A DNA stretch of 64,000 nucleotides from Cytobacillus praedii (GTDB lineage Bacteria > Bacillota > Bacilli > Bacillales > Cytobacillaceae), in the NCBI RefSeq assembly GCF_001439605.1, contig NZ_LMBX01000009.1:116580-180579 (forward strand). The letters are read 5' to 3'. Under the pieces are notes generated by a model. The model saw nothing but the letters and a program-made list of their open reading frames with translations, was not told the DNA's origin and did no database searches. The translations under genes were made by a program, and so were the position numbers. Of the stretch, positions 53,669 to 62,382 are shown in pieces; position 1 is the stretch's first letter; each line of letters starts with the position of its first letter.

Positions 53669-55186
53669 GTGAAAAATACGGTAAGAATAGGTTTATTTAT
53701 CAGCCTTTTAGTTGGATTTATTTTTGTGTATGAACTTTATGTAAATCCATCAGGCGGGTATTTAGGGTATATAAGTTTATTAATGTCGATGTCGGTCATT
53801 TTTATTGGGTTTGTCATCTTCCTCGAAAATCGGCATCCCGCACAAACTTTAACCTGGTTAGTTGTTTTAGGAAGTTTTCCGTTAGTCGGATTTATCTTTT
53901 ATCTTTTATTCGGACGAAATTATAAAAAAGAGAAAATGTTTAGACAGAAGTATATTCTTGATAAGCAGGCATTTTTACGATTTGAAGGCGAACATGATCC
54001 AATTAATGAAGAAAAAATTAAACAAATGGCTGATCATCAGCGAAAATTGTTCTATCTGGCACAGAACTTAGGACATAGTCCTATTTCATTCGCAACCCAA
54101 ACTAAGGTGCTTACAAATGGGGATGAAACGTTTGGAGAAATATTGGATGCATTAAAAAGTGCCACTCACCATATCCATTTGGAATATTATATCGTCCGTC
54201 ATGATCATATTGGACAAGAAATAAAGGAGATCCTCATTCAAAAGGTAAAAGAAGGGGTAAAAGTAAGATTCCTATTTGATGCAGTTGGGTCCTTACAATT
54301 ATCCAAAAAATATATTTCTGAATTAAGGCAGGCTGGAGTAGAAATGATTCCATTTGGACCAGTCCGATTGCCTTTCCTAAATAGTAAGATTAATTTCCGC
54401 AATCATCGTAAAATCATCGTGATCGATGGCAGTATAGGCTTTGTTGGCGGACTGAATATCGGAGATGAATATCTAGGCCGTGTGGAGAGCTTTGGTTTCT
54501 GGCGCGATACACATATGATGATGAAGGGGGAGGCTGTTAGAAGCCTTCAATTGATTTTTCTTCAGGATTGGTATTATATGACGAATCAAAATATACTTTC
54601 TGCAGACTATTTATCACCTATATTAGAAGAGAATATTCATGGTGGAGTCCAATTGATTGCTGGGGGCCCAGACAATGAATGGAGTGTCATCAAAAATATT
54701 TTCTTTTCCATGATAACATCCGCAGAAAAATCAGTTTGGATTGCTTCTCCATATTTTATACCGGATGAAGATATTTTTTCTGCGTTAAAGGTAGCTGCTC
54801 TAAGTGGAATAGATGTTCGGCTTCTAATGCCGCAAAGACCGGATAAGAAAATTGTTTTCTATGCGTCAAGATCTTATTTTCCTGAACTGCTTGAAGCTGG
54901 CGTGAAAATCTATGAATATAAAAAAGGCTTTATGCATAGCAAAATTGTTATTGTTGATGAGGAATTGGCATCTATTGGAACATCAAATATGGATATGAGA
55001 AGTTTTCATTTGAACTTTGAAGTAAATGCGTTTTTGTATCGAACAAGAAGTACCCAAAAGCTTGTAAAAGAATATATGAATGACTTAAAATCTTCAAGAA
55101 AAATAGATATTAATAAATTTAGGCGAAGACATATTGGATATCGTATGATTGAATCCACATCAAGATTGCTATCACCATTTTTATAG
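53669..55186 (+). CDS. cls: cardiolipin synthase
   Basis: A 505-residue membrane enzyme condensing two phosphatidylglycerols. Two N-terminal membrane helices (IGLFISLLVGFIFVYELYV and LLMSMSVIFIGFVIFL) precede two phospholipase D HKD motifs. These are FRNHRKIIVIDGSIGFVGG, with H-R-K in place of H-x-K, and KGFMHSKIVIVDEELASIGT. Both are intact. The start is GTG at 53669 with TAGGTG upstream; a GTG at 53660 is also in frame. Its place between mecA and coiA differs from B. subtilis, where no cls occurs here, so it may be an insertion or lineage-specific arrangement. Confidence 0.92.
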   Translation: MKNTVRIGLFISLLVGFIFVYELYVNPSGGYLGYISLLMSMSVIFIGFVIFLENRHPAQTLTWLVVLGSFPLVGFIFYLLFGRNYKKEKMFRQKYILDKQAFLRFEGEHDPINEEKIKQMADHQRKLFYLAQNLGHSPISFATQTKVLTNGDETFGEILDALKSATHHIHLEYYIVRHDHIGQEIKEILIQKVKEGVKVRFLFDAVGSLQLSKKYISELRQAGVEMIPFGPVRLPFLNSKINFRNHRKIIVIDGSIGFVGGLNIGDEYLGRVESFGFWRDTHMMMKGEAVRSLQLIFLQDWYYMTNQNILSADYLSPILEENIHGGVQLIAGGPDNEWSVIKNIFFSMITSAEKSVWIASPYFIPDEDIFSALKVAALSGIDVRLLMPQRPDKKIVFYASRSYFPELLEAGVKIYEYKKGFMHSKIVIVDEELASIGTSNMDMRSFHLNFEVNAFLYRTRSTQKLVKEYMNDLKSSRKIDINKFRRRHIGYRMIESTSRLLSPFL

Positions 55187-55281
55187 AACCTAGTCCTATT
55201 TGGGCTAGTTTTTTTATTATTTAAAGGGATTTGTCCTTTCTCGTCGAATTATTGAATTGATAGAAGAAAGGAGATGAGAAC

Positions 55282-56478
55282 TTGCTTGTTTCAAAAACAA
55301 AGCATGGCGGAAGGGTTAGCTTAGCTGAGAAGCATAATAAAGAAAAGTTAAAGGAATTAAGATGTATGGAGAATTTCTATTGTCCCGTTTGTGATGAACA
55401 GGTAATTTTAAAAGTCGGTTCGAAACGAATTCCCCATTTTGCTCATAAAGCTGGAAGCGTATGCGCTGACAGCTATGAGAGAGAATCAGACTATCATTTA
55501 AGAGGAAAAATTCTCTTATATAATTGGCTGGATTCTTTGGGTTTGAAACCCATACTTGAAGCTTACTATCATGAAATTTCCCAGCGGCCCGATATCAGTT
55601 TTGTTTATGGGGATATCCAATATGCGATCGAATACCAGTGTTCAGTTATTCCAGAAGAATTATTTATGAAAAGGACAACCAATTATTTTCGAGCAAACAT
55701 AACTCCGATTTGGATCATGGCGGGGAAAAATATAAAACGAAAAGGAAGCAATAAAGCAGCGTTATCTAGTTTTGATTACTTATTTCTCTCTAAATATTCC
55801 TCAGAGCATTGGCATATTCCATCCTTCTGTCCTGATACTAATACCCTCATTACCTTACATTCCATTCTTCCTGTTACAGTTAAAAATGTTATTACGAGAT
55901 ATTCGATGATTCATCTGGAAAAGGCACAATTGATCGATTTGCTGAATCCAAGCGGAAAGCAGCTTGTCAGTTTAAATGAATGGCAAATTGAAATTAGAAA
56001 GGAAAAAAATCTAAGTCCCCTTTATGGAACCCCCAACAACAAATTTCTCTCTGAATTATATAGACATTCCCTTATCCCTTCGCTTTTACCGCCAGAAATT
56101 GGCCTGCCGGTTTCCTATGCACCTTTTATTGAAACATCTGCCCTGAAGTGGCAAAGCTATTTATTAATGGATCTTTTTTACAATAAGCGACTATTTTCAA
56201 TGAAGGACGTTTTTCAAGCTTTTAGAAAAAGAGTGCAAAAAGGGGATATCCAAATTAGAAGACTGCCTCTAGTTAAAGAGGGCAATGAATTAGCGGCTGT
56301 TAAAGAATATATTGGCCTCCTTGTTAAAGTGAATTTTTTGATAATGGTTGATGATAATTATTTTCAAGTTGCCAGGAAGCGATATATAAAAAATAATGTG
56401 GAACAGGAAAAAATAGAAATGGAATTTTATCAGAAATATGGAAAAATGATCGGTAAACTGTTAAATAAGATACAATAA
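55282..56478 (+). CDS. coiA: competence protein CoiA
   Basis: A 398-residue protein needed for transformation in B. subtilis and streptococci. The N-terminal CPVCDEQVILKVGSKRIPHF and FAHKAG form a zinc-finger-like element. The nuclease-like core carries QRPDISFVYGDIQYAIEYQC, the D-ExQ pattern of restriction-endonuclease folds. AAGGAGATGAG precedes a TTG start at 55282. No pair of ComK AT-boxes could be recognised upstream by eye. It lies between the cardiolipin synthase gene and pepF, as in B. subtilis apart from cls. Confidence 0.88.
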   Translation: MLVSKTKHGGRVSLAEKHNKEKLKELRCMENFYCPVCDEQVILKVGSKRIPHFAHKAGSVCADSYERESDYHLRGKILLYNWLDSLGLKPILEAYYHEISQRPDISFVYGDIQYAIEYQCSVIPEELFMKRTTNYFRANITPIWIMAGKNIKRKGSNKAALSSFDYLFLSKYSSEHWHIPSFCPDTNTLITLHSILPVTVKNVITRYSMIHLEKAQLIDLLNPSGKQLVSLNEWQIEIRKEKNLSPLYGTPNNKFLSELYRHSLIPSLLPPEIGLPVSYAPFIETSALKWQSYLLMDLFYNKRLFSMKDVFQAFRKRVQKGDIQIRRLPLVKEGNELAAVKEYIGLLVKVNFLIMVDDNYFQVARKRYIKNNVEQEKIEMEFYQKYGKMIGKLLNKIQ

Positions 56479-56608
56479 TTGAAATCGTCTATTTTGAATA
56501 CAATAGGAGGAGGTGAATTTCTATCAAAAGGAGGATTTTGCAGGTTAAGATAGAAATATTAAAGTATGTTTTTTTCGAATAACGAAATATTGAATGGAGG
56601 ATAAGAAA

Positions 56609-58426
56609 ATGACTAATGAAACAGCAGTTAAAAAGCTTCCGAACAGAAGTGAAATTTCTGTAGAGGATACATGGAGGCTGGAGGATATTTTTGCTAGTGA
56701 TGAAGCATGGGATAAGGAATACAAGGAAGTAGAGGCGCTAGTTCCAGAAGCAAGCAAGTATCAGGGGAAACTTGGCGAAAGTGCAGATGAATTGTATGAA
56801 GCCCTTCAGTATCAGGATCACTTATTAGAACGTCTTTCTAAGCTTTATACATATGCACATATGCGCTATGACCAAGATACAACAAACTCCTTTTATCAGG
56901 GGATGGATGACCGAATTAAAGGGTTGTACTCTCAAGCAGCTAGCAGTTTAGCCTATATTGTTCCAGAACTTCTTGCTGTGGAAGAGGAGAAAATTAATTC
57001 CTTTTTAGATGAAAAGGAAGCACTGAAAGTTTACAAGCACTCTTTGGAAGAAATCAATCTGCAGCGTCCGCATGTTTTATCAGCTGAGGCAGAAAGCTTG
57101 CTTGCTCAAGCTTCTGAAGTATTCGGTGCATCAAGCAATACGTTTGGAATGCTAAATAATGCAGATCTTGAGTTCCCGTCCATTACAGATGAAAATGGGG
57201 AGAATGTTGAGATTACTCATGGCCGCTATATCCGTTTTCTAGAAAGCGATGACCAGCGTGTAAGGCATGATGCGTTCAAAGCAGTCTATGACACTTACGG
57301 CAAGTTCCGTAATACTTTTGCAAGTACATTAAGCGGAAATGTGAAAACAAATAATTTTAATGCGAAAGTTAGAAATTATGATTCTGCACGTCATGCCGCA
57401 CTAGCAGCTAATAATATTCCTGAATCGGTCTATGATAATCTTGTTAAAACAGTGAACGATAATCTGCACTTATTACACCGCTATGTCAAACTTCGTAAGA
57501 AAGTGCTCGGTTTAGAAGAGCTCCATATGTATGACCTCTATACACCTCTTGTAAAAGATGTGAAGATGGAAGTGACATATAATGAAGCAAAGGATTTAAT
57601 ACTAAAAGGATTAGCGCCTCTAGGAGAAGACTATTTAAATGTTCTCAAAGAAGGCTTTGACAATCGATGGGTGGATATCCATGAAAATAAAGGGAAGCGA
57701 AGCGGTGCCTATTCTTCAGGAACATACGGAACAAATCCATATATCTTGATGAACTGGCAAGACAATGTGAACAATCTGTTTACACTAGCACATGAATTTG
57801 GGCATTCCGTGCATAGTTACTATACAAGAAAATCCCAGCCATACCCGTATGGAAACTATTCCATTTTTGTAGCAGAGGTTGCTTCCACATGTAATGAATC
57901 ACTGTTAAATGATTATTTGCTTAAAACGATCGATGATGAGAAGAAGCGTTTATTCCTGCTAAATCATTATTTGGAAGGCTTTAGAGGAACTGTATTCCGT
58001 CAAACGATGTTTGCAGAATTTGAGCATCTCATTTATCAGAAGGTACAAAACAATGAAGCGTTAACTGCTGAAACATTGACTAAGGAATATTATGAGTTGA
58101 ATAAGAAGTATTTTGGAGAAGAAGATCTTATTATAGATGAAGAAATTGGATTAGAGTGGTCCAGAATTCCACATTTTTATTACAATTACTATGTTTATCA
58201 ATATGCAACTGGTTTCAGTGCAGCAACAGCACTAAGCAAACAAATTTTAGAAGAAGGCAAACCAGCTGTGGAGCGGTATATTGACTTCTTAAAAGCAGGA
58301 AGCTCTGATTACCCAATTGAGGTATTAAAGAAAGCCGGAGTAGACATGACAAGCTCAAAACCAATTGAAGATGCTTGTAAAGTATTTGAGGAAAAACTAA
58401 TTGAAATGGAAAGCCTGCTTGGTTAA
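56609..58426 (+). CDS. pepF: oligoendopeptidase F
   Basis: A 605-residue cytoplasmic M3-family zinc metallopeptidase that cleaves short peptides of about 7-17 residues. The zinc site is FTLAHEFGHSVHSYYTR, with the downstream glutamate in FVAEVASTCNE. GGAGG at 56597-56601 supports the ATG at 56609, and the in-frame ATG at 56594 precedes that site. In B. subtilis overexpressed PepF can interfere with sporulation by degrading the PhrA peptide. Two peptide transporters upstream could supply its substrates. Confidence 0.95.
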   Translation: MTNETAVKKLPNRSEISVEDTWRLEDIFASDEAWDKEYKEVEALVPEASKYQGKLGESADELYEALQYQDHLLERLSKLYTYAHMRYDQDTTNSFYQGMDDRIKGLYSQAASSLAYIVPELLAVEEEKINSFLDEKEALKVYKHSLEEINLQRPHVLSAEAESLLAQASEVFGASSNTFGMLNNADLEFPSITDENGENVEITHGRYIRFLESDDQRVRHDAFKAVYDTYGKFRNTFASTLSGNVKTNNFNAKVRNYDSARHAALAANNIPESVYDNLVKTVNDNLHLLHRYVKLRKKVLGLEELHMYDLYTPLVKDVKMEVTYNEAKDLILKGLAPLGEDYLNVLKEGFDNRWVDIHENKGKRSGAYSSGTYGTNPYILMNWQDNVNNLFTLAHEFGHSVHSYYTRKSQPYPYGNYSIFVAEVASTCNESLLNDYLLKTIDDEKKRLFLLNHYLEGFRGTVFRQTMFAEFEHLIYQKVQNNEALTAETLTKEYYELNKKYFGEEDLIIDEEIGLEWSRIPHFYYNYYVYQYATGFSAATALSKQILEEGKPAVERYIDFLKAGSSDYPIEVLKKAGVDMTSSKPIEDACKVFEEKLIEMESLLG

Positions 58427-58432
58427 TTAGAG

Positions 58433-58463
58433 AAAGGAGAACGGATTCGGTCCGTTCTCCTTT
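58433..58463. terminator. terminator shared by pepF and the small membrane protein gene
   Basis: AAAGGAGAACGGA and TCCGTTCTCCTTT form a perfect 13-bp stem with a five-base loop. T and A runs are short on both sides. Confidence 0.85.
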
Positions 58464-58467
58464 CCTG

Positions 58468-58647
58468 TTAAAATCCTTTAAACTTTTTACGGTCATTCAT
58501 AAAAGTAATGAAAATAAATACAGATAAAAAAAGGATTGGTGAACTAATATAAATTGGAAATAATTTCATGAGGCCAAGAATATTAAGTACAAAGGAGAAA
58601 AGGATAAATAGTATCATCATGGCAATCGTCAGCTTTTTCATTTTCAC
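58468..58647 (-). CDS. two-helix small membrane protein, unknown
   Basis: A 59-residue frame on the minus strand reads MKMKKLTIAMMILFILFSFV, then NILGLMKLFPIYISSPILFL and a basic end (NDRKKFKGF). Two hydrophobic helices separated by a short turn are clear. GGAGG is ten bases before a GTG at 58647; the ATG at 58641 is sixteen bases away, so I prefer GTG. Convergent with pepF, it ends at the shared hairpin. No family recognised. It is shorter than typical gene-finder cut-offs. Confidence 0.6.
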   Translation of the reverse strand: MKMKKLTIAMMILFILFSFVLNILGLMKLFPIYISSPILFLSVFIFITFMNDRKKFKGF

Positions 58648-58872
58648 TTACACTCTTCCTCCCAAAATTGAAGTGTCTTGTTTAATGACATTGTATGCGC
58701 TTGTCCATGATTTATTCGATGGATATGACAATCTTGTGAAGAAACACACAAACTTATTGTCGATGAAAATTTTAAATGATATAGTAATGACATGAAGTTG
58801 ATCACAAACAAACATTAACCCCTTTGTTTGGGCCGTGAAAAATTTCTCCCATCCCCTTTGTTCGATAAAACA
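58648..58872. other. spacer with no clear gene
   Basis: This stretch lies upstream of the small membrane protein gene. A 75-codon plus-strand frame (58568-58795) crosses it but lacks a ribosome-binding site and runs antisense to the better-supported frame, so it is not called. A promoter for the minus-strand gene is expected here, but none is clear. Confidence 0.4.
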
Positions 58873-58908
58873 AGAAAAGACCATGCTGACGAAAGCATGG
58901 TCTTTTCT
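58873..58908. terminator. terminator after spxH
   Basis: AGAAAAGACCATGCT and AGCATGGTCTTTTCT form a perfect 15-bp stem with a short loop. It is suited to the minus-strand spxH operon. Confidence 0.92.
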
Positions 58909-58926
58909 AAAGCTATTAAATATATT

Positions 58927-59826
58927 TTAGATTTCTAAGTCAGAGTGATTTAGTTCATTGTACTTCCAAAACATTCCATATTTAACAGGGATTTGTTCAA
59001 CAACTTGTTTTAATTGCAGCTTCTTCATTTCTTTTTCCACTTCATTGACTGTTAGGTTATATACTACAGCAATCTCCTGTGATGCGACGAACTTAAAATA
59101 CTGTAAAAATACCTCTAATGGTGGAAGAACAGATCTTTCCGGCTTCTTCATTAACATTTCCTCTAAGATTTGTTCATACACTTCGTATGGGTAATTTCCA
59201 GTAATCTTAATTCCTTCTTCCTCAATATGTTCATTAAAGAAGACAAGAGTAGGTATCTCCTGAACCTCCATTTCGGTAGTGATTTTGAAATCACATTGGA
59301 GGGCTCTCGCTGCACTCTCTGAATGAACATCAGAAATAAATTCATCGACATCAAGTCCAACTGTTTTCGCACATTTTGTTAAAATTTCCAGGCTTGAAAC
59401 ATTTTGCTTTTCCAAAAATAAAACCTCTTGCAGCTTTCGTAAAAAACGAATACCGGCTCTTCTTCCTTGAAGTTCAGCCGCTTTAATCGCAATGGAGGCA
59501 AGATGAGGAGACGAAATTGGATTCTCAAGCCAAAGATTGCCATCACACGACATTCCTGAACGGCTCGCAGTTTTTTCCCAAAGATCAGCCATGCTCTCAA
59601 AGTTTTGCTTTCTTGCCATATTTAACGTCGCTAACCTGCCGCTTAATACATGCTTGATGGAAAAGTAACGGCCATATTCAATCATTAGTTTTTTTATGAT
59701 TGGTTCAAGTGCCCAGCACTCTGGACAAAGAGGATCAATGAACATGTACAATTCAAGCGGCTTCTTCTCACTGCCATGGCAATGAGGAGATGGCGGTTTA
59801 GATTTGAATGATTCTTGATTGTTCAC
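58927..59826 (-). CDS. spxH: SpxH (YjbH), ClpXP adaptor for Spx
   Basis: A 299-residue DsbA-like thioredoxin-fold protein that binds Spx and speeds its degradation by ClpXP. The N-terminus has a histidine-rich [17 protein letters not shown] segment and a redox/metal motif in [14 protein letters not shown] (CPEC). Later segments include [20 protein letters not shown] and [16 protein letters not shown]. Family proteins lose activity on disulfide stress or aggregation, allowing Spx to accumulate. It overlaps yjbI by four bases in an operon, as in B. subtilis. Confidence 0.95.
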   Translation of the reverse strand: MNNQESFKSKPPSPHCHGSEKKPLELYMFIDPLCPECWALEPIIKKLMIEYGRYFSIKHVLSGRLATLNMARKQNFESMADLWEKTASRSGMSCDGNLWLENPISSPHLASIAIKAAELQGRRAGIRFLRKLQEVLFLEKQNVSSLEILTKCAKTVGLDVDEFISDVHSESAARALQCDFKITTEMEVQEIPTLVFFNEHIEEEGIKITGNYPYEVYEQILEEMLMKKPERSVLPPLEVFLQYFKFVASQEIAVVYNLTVNEVEKEMKKLQLKQVVEQIPVKYGMFWKYNELNHSDLEI

Positions 59827-60230
59827 AAGTTCTCACCTTTCATCATATCGTTTTCAGATGTATTAACCATATGCTGTGCAGTTAAAAAGAGTCGTGCATA
59901 AAAGTCTTCTCTTATAGATCCAAAGAGTTCAACTTCATCCATAGCTTCATTCATGCATGACAGCCATGCTTTCGCCCTCGTTTCAGTAATTTCAAAAGGC
60001 ATGTGTCTGGCACGGAGCATAGGATGTCCATGTTCAGTTGTATATAATGGGGGGCCGCCCAAATATTGAGTTAAGAATTGCTTTTGTTTTCTAGCTGTTT
60101 CTGTTAGATCATTAGGGAAAATGGGAATGAGATCTGGGTGTTGACCAACACGATAATAAAAAGCCTCGACAAGCTGGTTAAGCTTATCTTCGCCAATTAA
60201 ATCGAAAGGTGTATTCATTTTTTCGACCAT
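59823..60230 (-). CDS. yjbI: truncated haemoglobin YjbI (group II)
   Basis: A 135-residue 2-on-2 globin. [20 protein letters not shown] contains the distal-side helix, [20 protein letters not shown] the CD/E region with the proximal histidine near HMPF, and [12 protein letters not shown] the G-helix tryptophan of group II. AAGGAG seven bases upstream supports the ATG at 60230 over the longer frame to 60257. Such globins bind oxygen tightly and may handle reactive species. Its pairing with spxH suggests a redox role, as in B. subtilis and other Firmicutes. Confidence 0.94.
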   Translation of the reverse strand: MVEKMNTPFDLIGEDKLNQLVEAFYYRVGQHPDLIPIFPNDLTETARKQKQFLTQYLGGPPLYTTEHGHPMLRARHMPFEITETRAKAWLSCMNEAMDEVELFGSIREDFYARLFLTAQHMVNTSENDMMKGENL

Positions 60231-60386
60231 ACTAATACTCCTTTTTATGGAATGCAAGAGATTCCATACCTCTGTTGAATTACCTTTATTTTATCAATGA
60301 GTGCTTTATATCTCAAATAAATAGCTTACAAAGGGAATTAATACAAATATTTAAAAAGAGTATAGGGTTTTGATAGCGTTCTTTAC

Positions 60387-60424
60387 ATACAAAAACCGTC
60401 TACTTTTTAGACGGTTTTTGTATG
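60387..60424. terminator. terminator downstream of the lytic transglycosylase gene
   Basis: CATACAAAAACCGTCTA and the complementary TAGACGGTTTTTGTATG pair perfectly with a short loop. It is an exceptionally long stem, 16-17 bp, ending the minus-strand gene. Confidence 0.9.
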
Positions 60425-60432
60425 TAATTTAT

Positions 60433-61071
60433 TTATGCAAGGAAGCTTGTTTTAATTTTTTGTACATAATTTTGAGTTTCTTTAAATGGAGGGATTCCCC
60501 CAAATTTATCTACATTACCCGGTCCAGCATTATAGGCAGCCAGTGCTAATTCAATATTCTCATCATATTTATTTAACATTTGGCGCAAATACTTGGCACC
60601 GCCAAATACATTTTCCTGTGGGTCAAAGACATTTTTGACACCTAAACCTCTTGCTGTTTCAGGCATTAATTGCATAAGACCAGATGCACCAGCATAGCTT
60701 ACGGCATTTGGGTTAAAGTTTGATTCCTGCTTAATGACTGAATGGAGCAGTTTTTCTGGGATATTATAATGAGCTGCAGCCTTTTCAATGATTTCATTAA
60801 AGTCCTTATTAGACCCTGAAAATTTGGTTAGATTAACAGGTGGTAATACTGTACCTGCAATGGGAGAAACAGGTGTATTCAAATAGGACTGTAATTGTGT
60901 GACTGCTCCTTGCTGATTGTTAGTTGAGTTAGCAGAAGACAGGCTCGAATCTGATAAAAGTTCAGTAAGTAAATCTTGAAACATTGAATTTGTATCTGAA
61001 CCTGATTGGGAACTATTAAACCCCTTCAATGCTTGTAATTCAAGCATGACTTTCAATTGCTCGACGTTCAT
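60433..61071 (-). CDS. cwlQ: lytic transglycosylase (CwlQ/YjbJ-like)
   Basis: A 212-residue protein with a C-terminal SLT domain. The catalytic glutamate is in VIKQESNFNPNAVS, followed by AGASGLMQLMPETARGLGV, FDPQENVFGGAKYLRQML and ALAAYNAGPGNVDKFGGIP, all canonical. The N-terminal 100 residues are serine- and asparagine-rich and lack a typical signal peptide, as in YjbJ. It would cleave peptidoglycan strands to form anhydro ends; B. subtilis CwlQ also has muramidase activity. AAAGGAG precedes the ATG. Confidence 0.9.
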   Translation of the reverse strand: MNVEQLKVMLELQALKGFNSSQSGSDTNSMFQDLLTELLSDSSLSSANSTNNQQGAVTQLQSYLNTPVSPIAGTVLPPVNLTKFSGSNKDFNEIIEKAAAHYNIPEKLLHSVIKQESNFNPNAVSYAGASGLMQLMPETARGLGVKNVFDPQENVFGGAKYLRQMLNKYDENIELALAAYNAGPGNVDKFGGIPPFKETQNYVQKIKTSFLA

Positions 61072-61113
61072 AAAATACTTTCTCCTTTATCGCAGATAAC
61101 TGGCTGCAGGACC

Positions 61114-61157
61114 CAATTCAAGAAGTTGAACTACATGGAGTTCAACTTCTTGAATTG
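61114..61157. repeat. 19-bp perfect inverted repeat
   Basis: CAATTCAAGAAGTTGAACT (61114-61132) and its exact reverse complement (61139-61157) flank the six-base loop ACATGG. No T run follows on either strand, so it is not a standard terminator. Confidence 0.85.
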
Positions 61158-61176
61158 TCCAATTGTTCAACCGCCT

Positions 61177-61202
61177 ATCAGTGGGGGAAAAATCCCACTG
61201 AT
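61177..61202. repeat. second hairpin beside the 19-bp inverted repeat
   Basis: ATCAGTGGG (61177-61185) and CCCACTGAT (61194-61202) pair across an eight-base loop. With the preceding palindrome it fills the gap between yjbK and the transglycosylase gene. ATCAGTGGGG...CCCACTGATTAAAGTTTC looks like sequence I associate with recurrent intergenic repeats in Bacillus, from memory. Confidence 0.7.
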
Positions 61203-61217
61203 TAAAGTTTCCCTTTA

Positions 61218-61805
61218 TCAATCGTTATGCTGCATATACTTTATGTTATAAAAACGTTTAATTTTGTTTTCTGTCTTTCGTACAGGAATTTCTAATTGTT
61301 CCAGAAGGGCAGAGAATTTCTTCTGACCATCATTTCTGTTGCTTACTTCATATTCTAACTCAAAATCTTCTATATTTAAATAGAAACTATTGTCTATTAC
61401 GATTAGTCCATTCTCATATTCCACTTCAGCTCTTTTTGTTGATAATGAACCAAAATATTGAATCCTGTCTGGATCGATATTCATTTTTTTGATTAGTCCT
61501 TTAATAGTCTCATTTCGGATCGTTCCTGTTTCAAATATCTTTTCTGCAGCTAATGGTTCAAGTGATTCATTTGTTTCTAAAAGAGCATCCTGATAGGGCT
61601 GTTTTAATGTAAGTTCATATTTCTCTCCTTTTTTTCGGATACGAAGGGCTGAACCTTGTTCTTTTAAAGCAAAATCAGGTGTATCAAAATAATGATTTTC
61701 CTGTGTGAAAAAGTCAGTGTCCTTCAATTTAAAATGGTTTACTAACTTTTCGAATTCTTGTTTTGTAAGTAAGTTTTTAAATTCTATTTCAATATTTTGA
61801 GACAA
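61218..61805 (-). CDS. yjbK: CYTH domain protein YjbK
   Basis: A 195-residue protein of the CYTH (triphosphate tunnel metalloenzyme) superfamily. NIEIEFKN near the N-terminus is the ExExK signature. ALRIRKKGEKYELTLKQP and YENGLIVIDNSFYLNIEDFE supply the alternating charged residues lining the tunnel. Family members hydrolyse tripolyphosphate or thiamine triphosphate; the exact substrate of YjbK is not established. It begins with TTG, with AAAGGATGA upstream. It is divergent from yjbL. Confidence 0.88.
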   Translation of the reverse strand: MSQNIEIEFKNLLTKQEFEKLVNHFKLKDTDFFTQENHYFDTPDFALKEQGSALRIRKKGEKYELTLKQPYQDALLETNESLEPLAAEKIFETGTIRNETIKGLIKKMNIDPDRIQYFGSLSTKRAEVEYENGLIVIDNSFYLNIEDFELEYEVSNRNDGQKKFSALLEQLEIPVRKTENKIKRFYNIKYMQHND

Positions 61806-61929
61806 AAATTATTCATCCTTTCAATCAGTCATCATCTTATTATCGCTTTCTTCTCATTTATCATCAATTTTTTTTTAGATTATTTCTCGGCGTGTGATAG
61901 AATAATAAAAGAGTTTGGAGGTAGAAAAA

Positions 61930-62301
61930 ATGAAAAAGAAAATTAAAATAATGAACGCTGAATGGAATAATAACGAGGAATTGATATTGCAAGTTGAAGA
62001 AGGGGCTTCGATTTTGGAAATGAAGCCAATGGGTCAAATGCTTGTTGATTCCGACCAATTGTCTTTTATATATGTTGTTGACAAGGATGACGACTATACC
62101 TATATTTCCATCCCTGAGTCGACATGGCCAAAGCTTAAAAACGCGCTTGAGAATTCTGCAGAAGTATACATAACTGACCAAAAAGACCAGACGCTTTTAA
62201 CCGATTTTCACGAGGAATTAAGCTACTTAATTGAGAATATTAAAGGGAACAGCAATTATGGGGAAGCAATGGTAGAAAAAGTCGAAGCCCTTTTTGTATA
62301 A
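61930..62301 (+). CDS. yjbL: YjbL-like hypothetical protein
   Basis: A 123-residue acidic soluble protein starting MKKKIKIMNAEWNNNEELIL with an internal VVDKDDDYTYISIPESTWPK segment. No known domain or motif is recognisable. The ATG at 61930 follows TTTGGAGG; the longer frame begins inside that site. Its position between yjbK and the alarmone synthetase gene matches B. subtilis yjbL, which supplies the name. Function unknown. Confidence 0.75.
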   Translation: MKKKIKIMNAEWNNNEELILQVEEGASILEMKPMGQMLVDSDQLSFIYVVDKDDDYTYISIPESTWPKLKNALENSAEVYITDQKDQTLLTDFHEELSYLIENIKGNSNYGEAMVEKVEALFV

Positions 62302-62382
62302 AATTTTAGATCATCCACCCAAGCCTAATTTTTCAGGCTATCTTACATAAATATAAAATGGATAAGGTGGTGTGCTTTACAT

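Noticed and set aside
55187..55281. ComK box before coiA
   Set aside because: No pair of AAAA-N5-TTTT motifs at helical spacing could be found by eye.
58568..58795. 75-codon plus-strand frame between pepF and spxH
   Set aside because: No ribosome-binding site, and it overlaps the better-supported minus-strand membrane microprotein.
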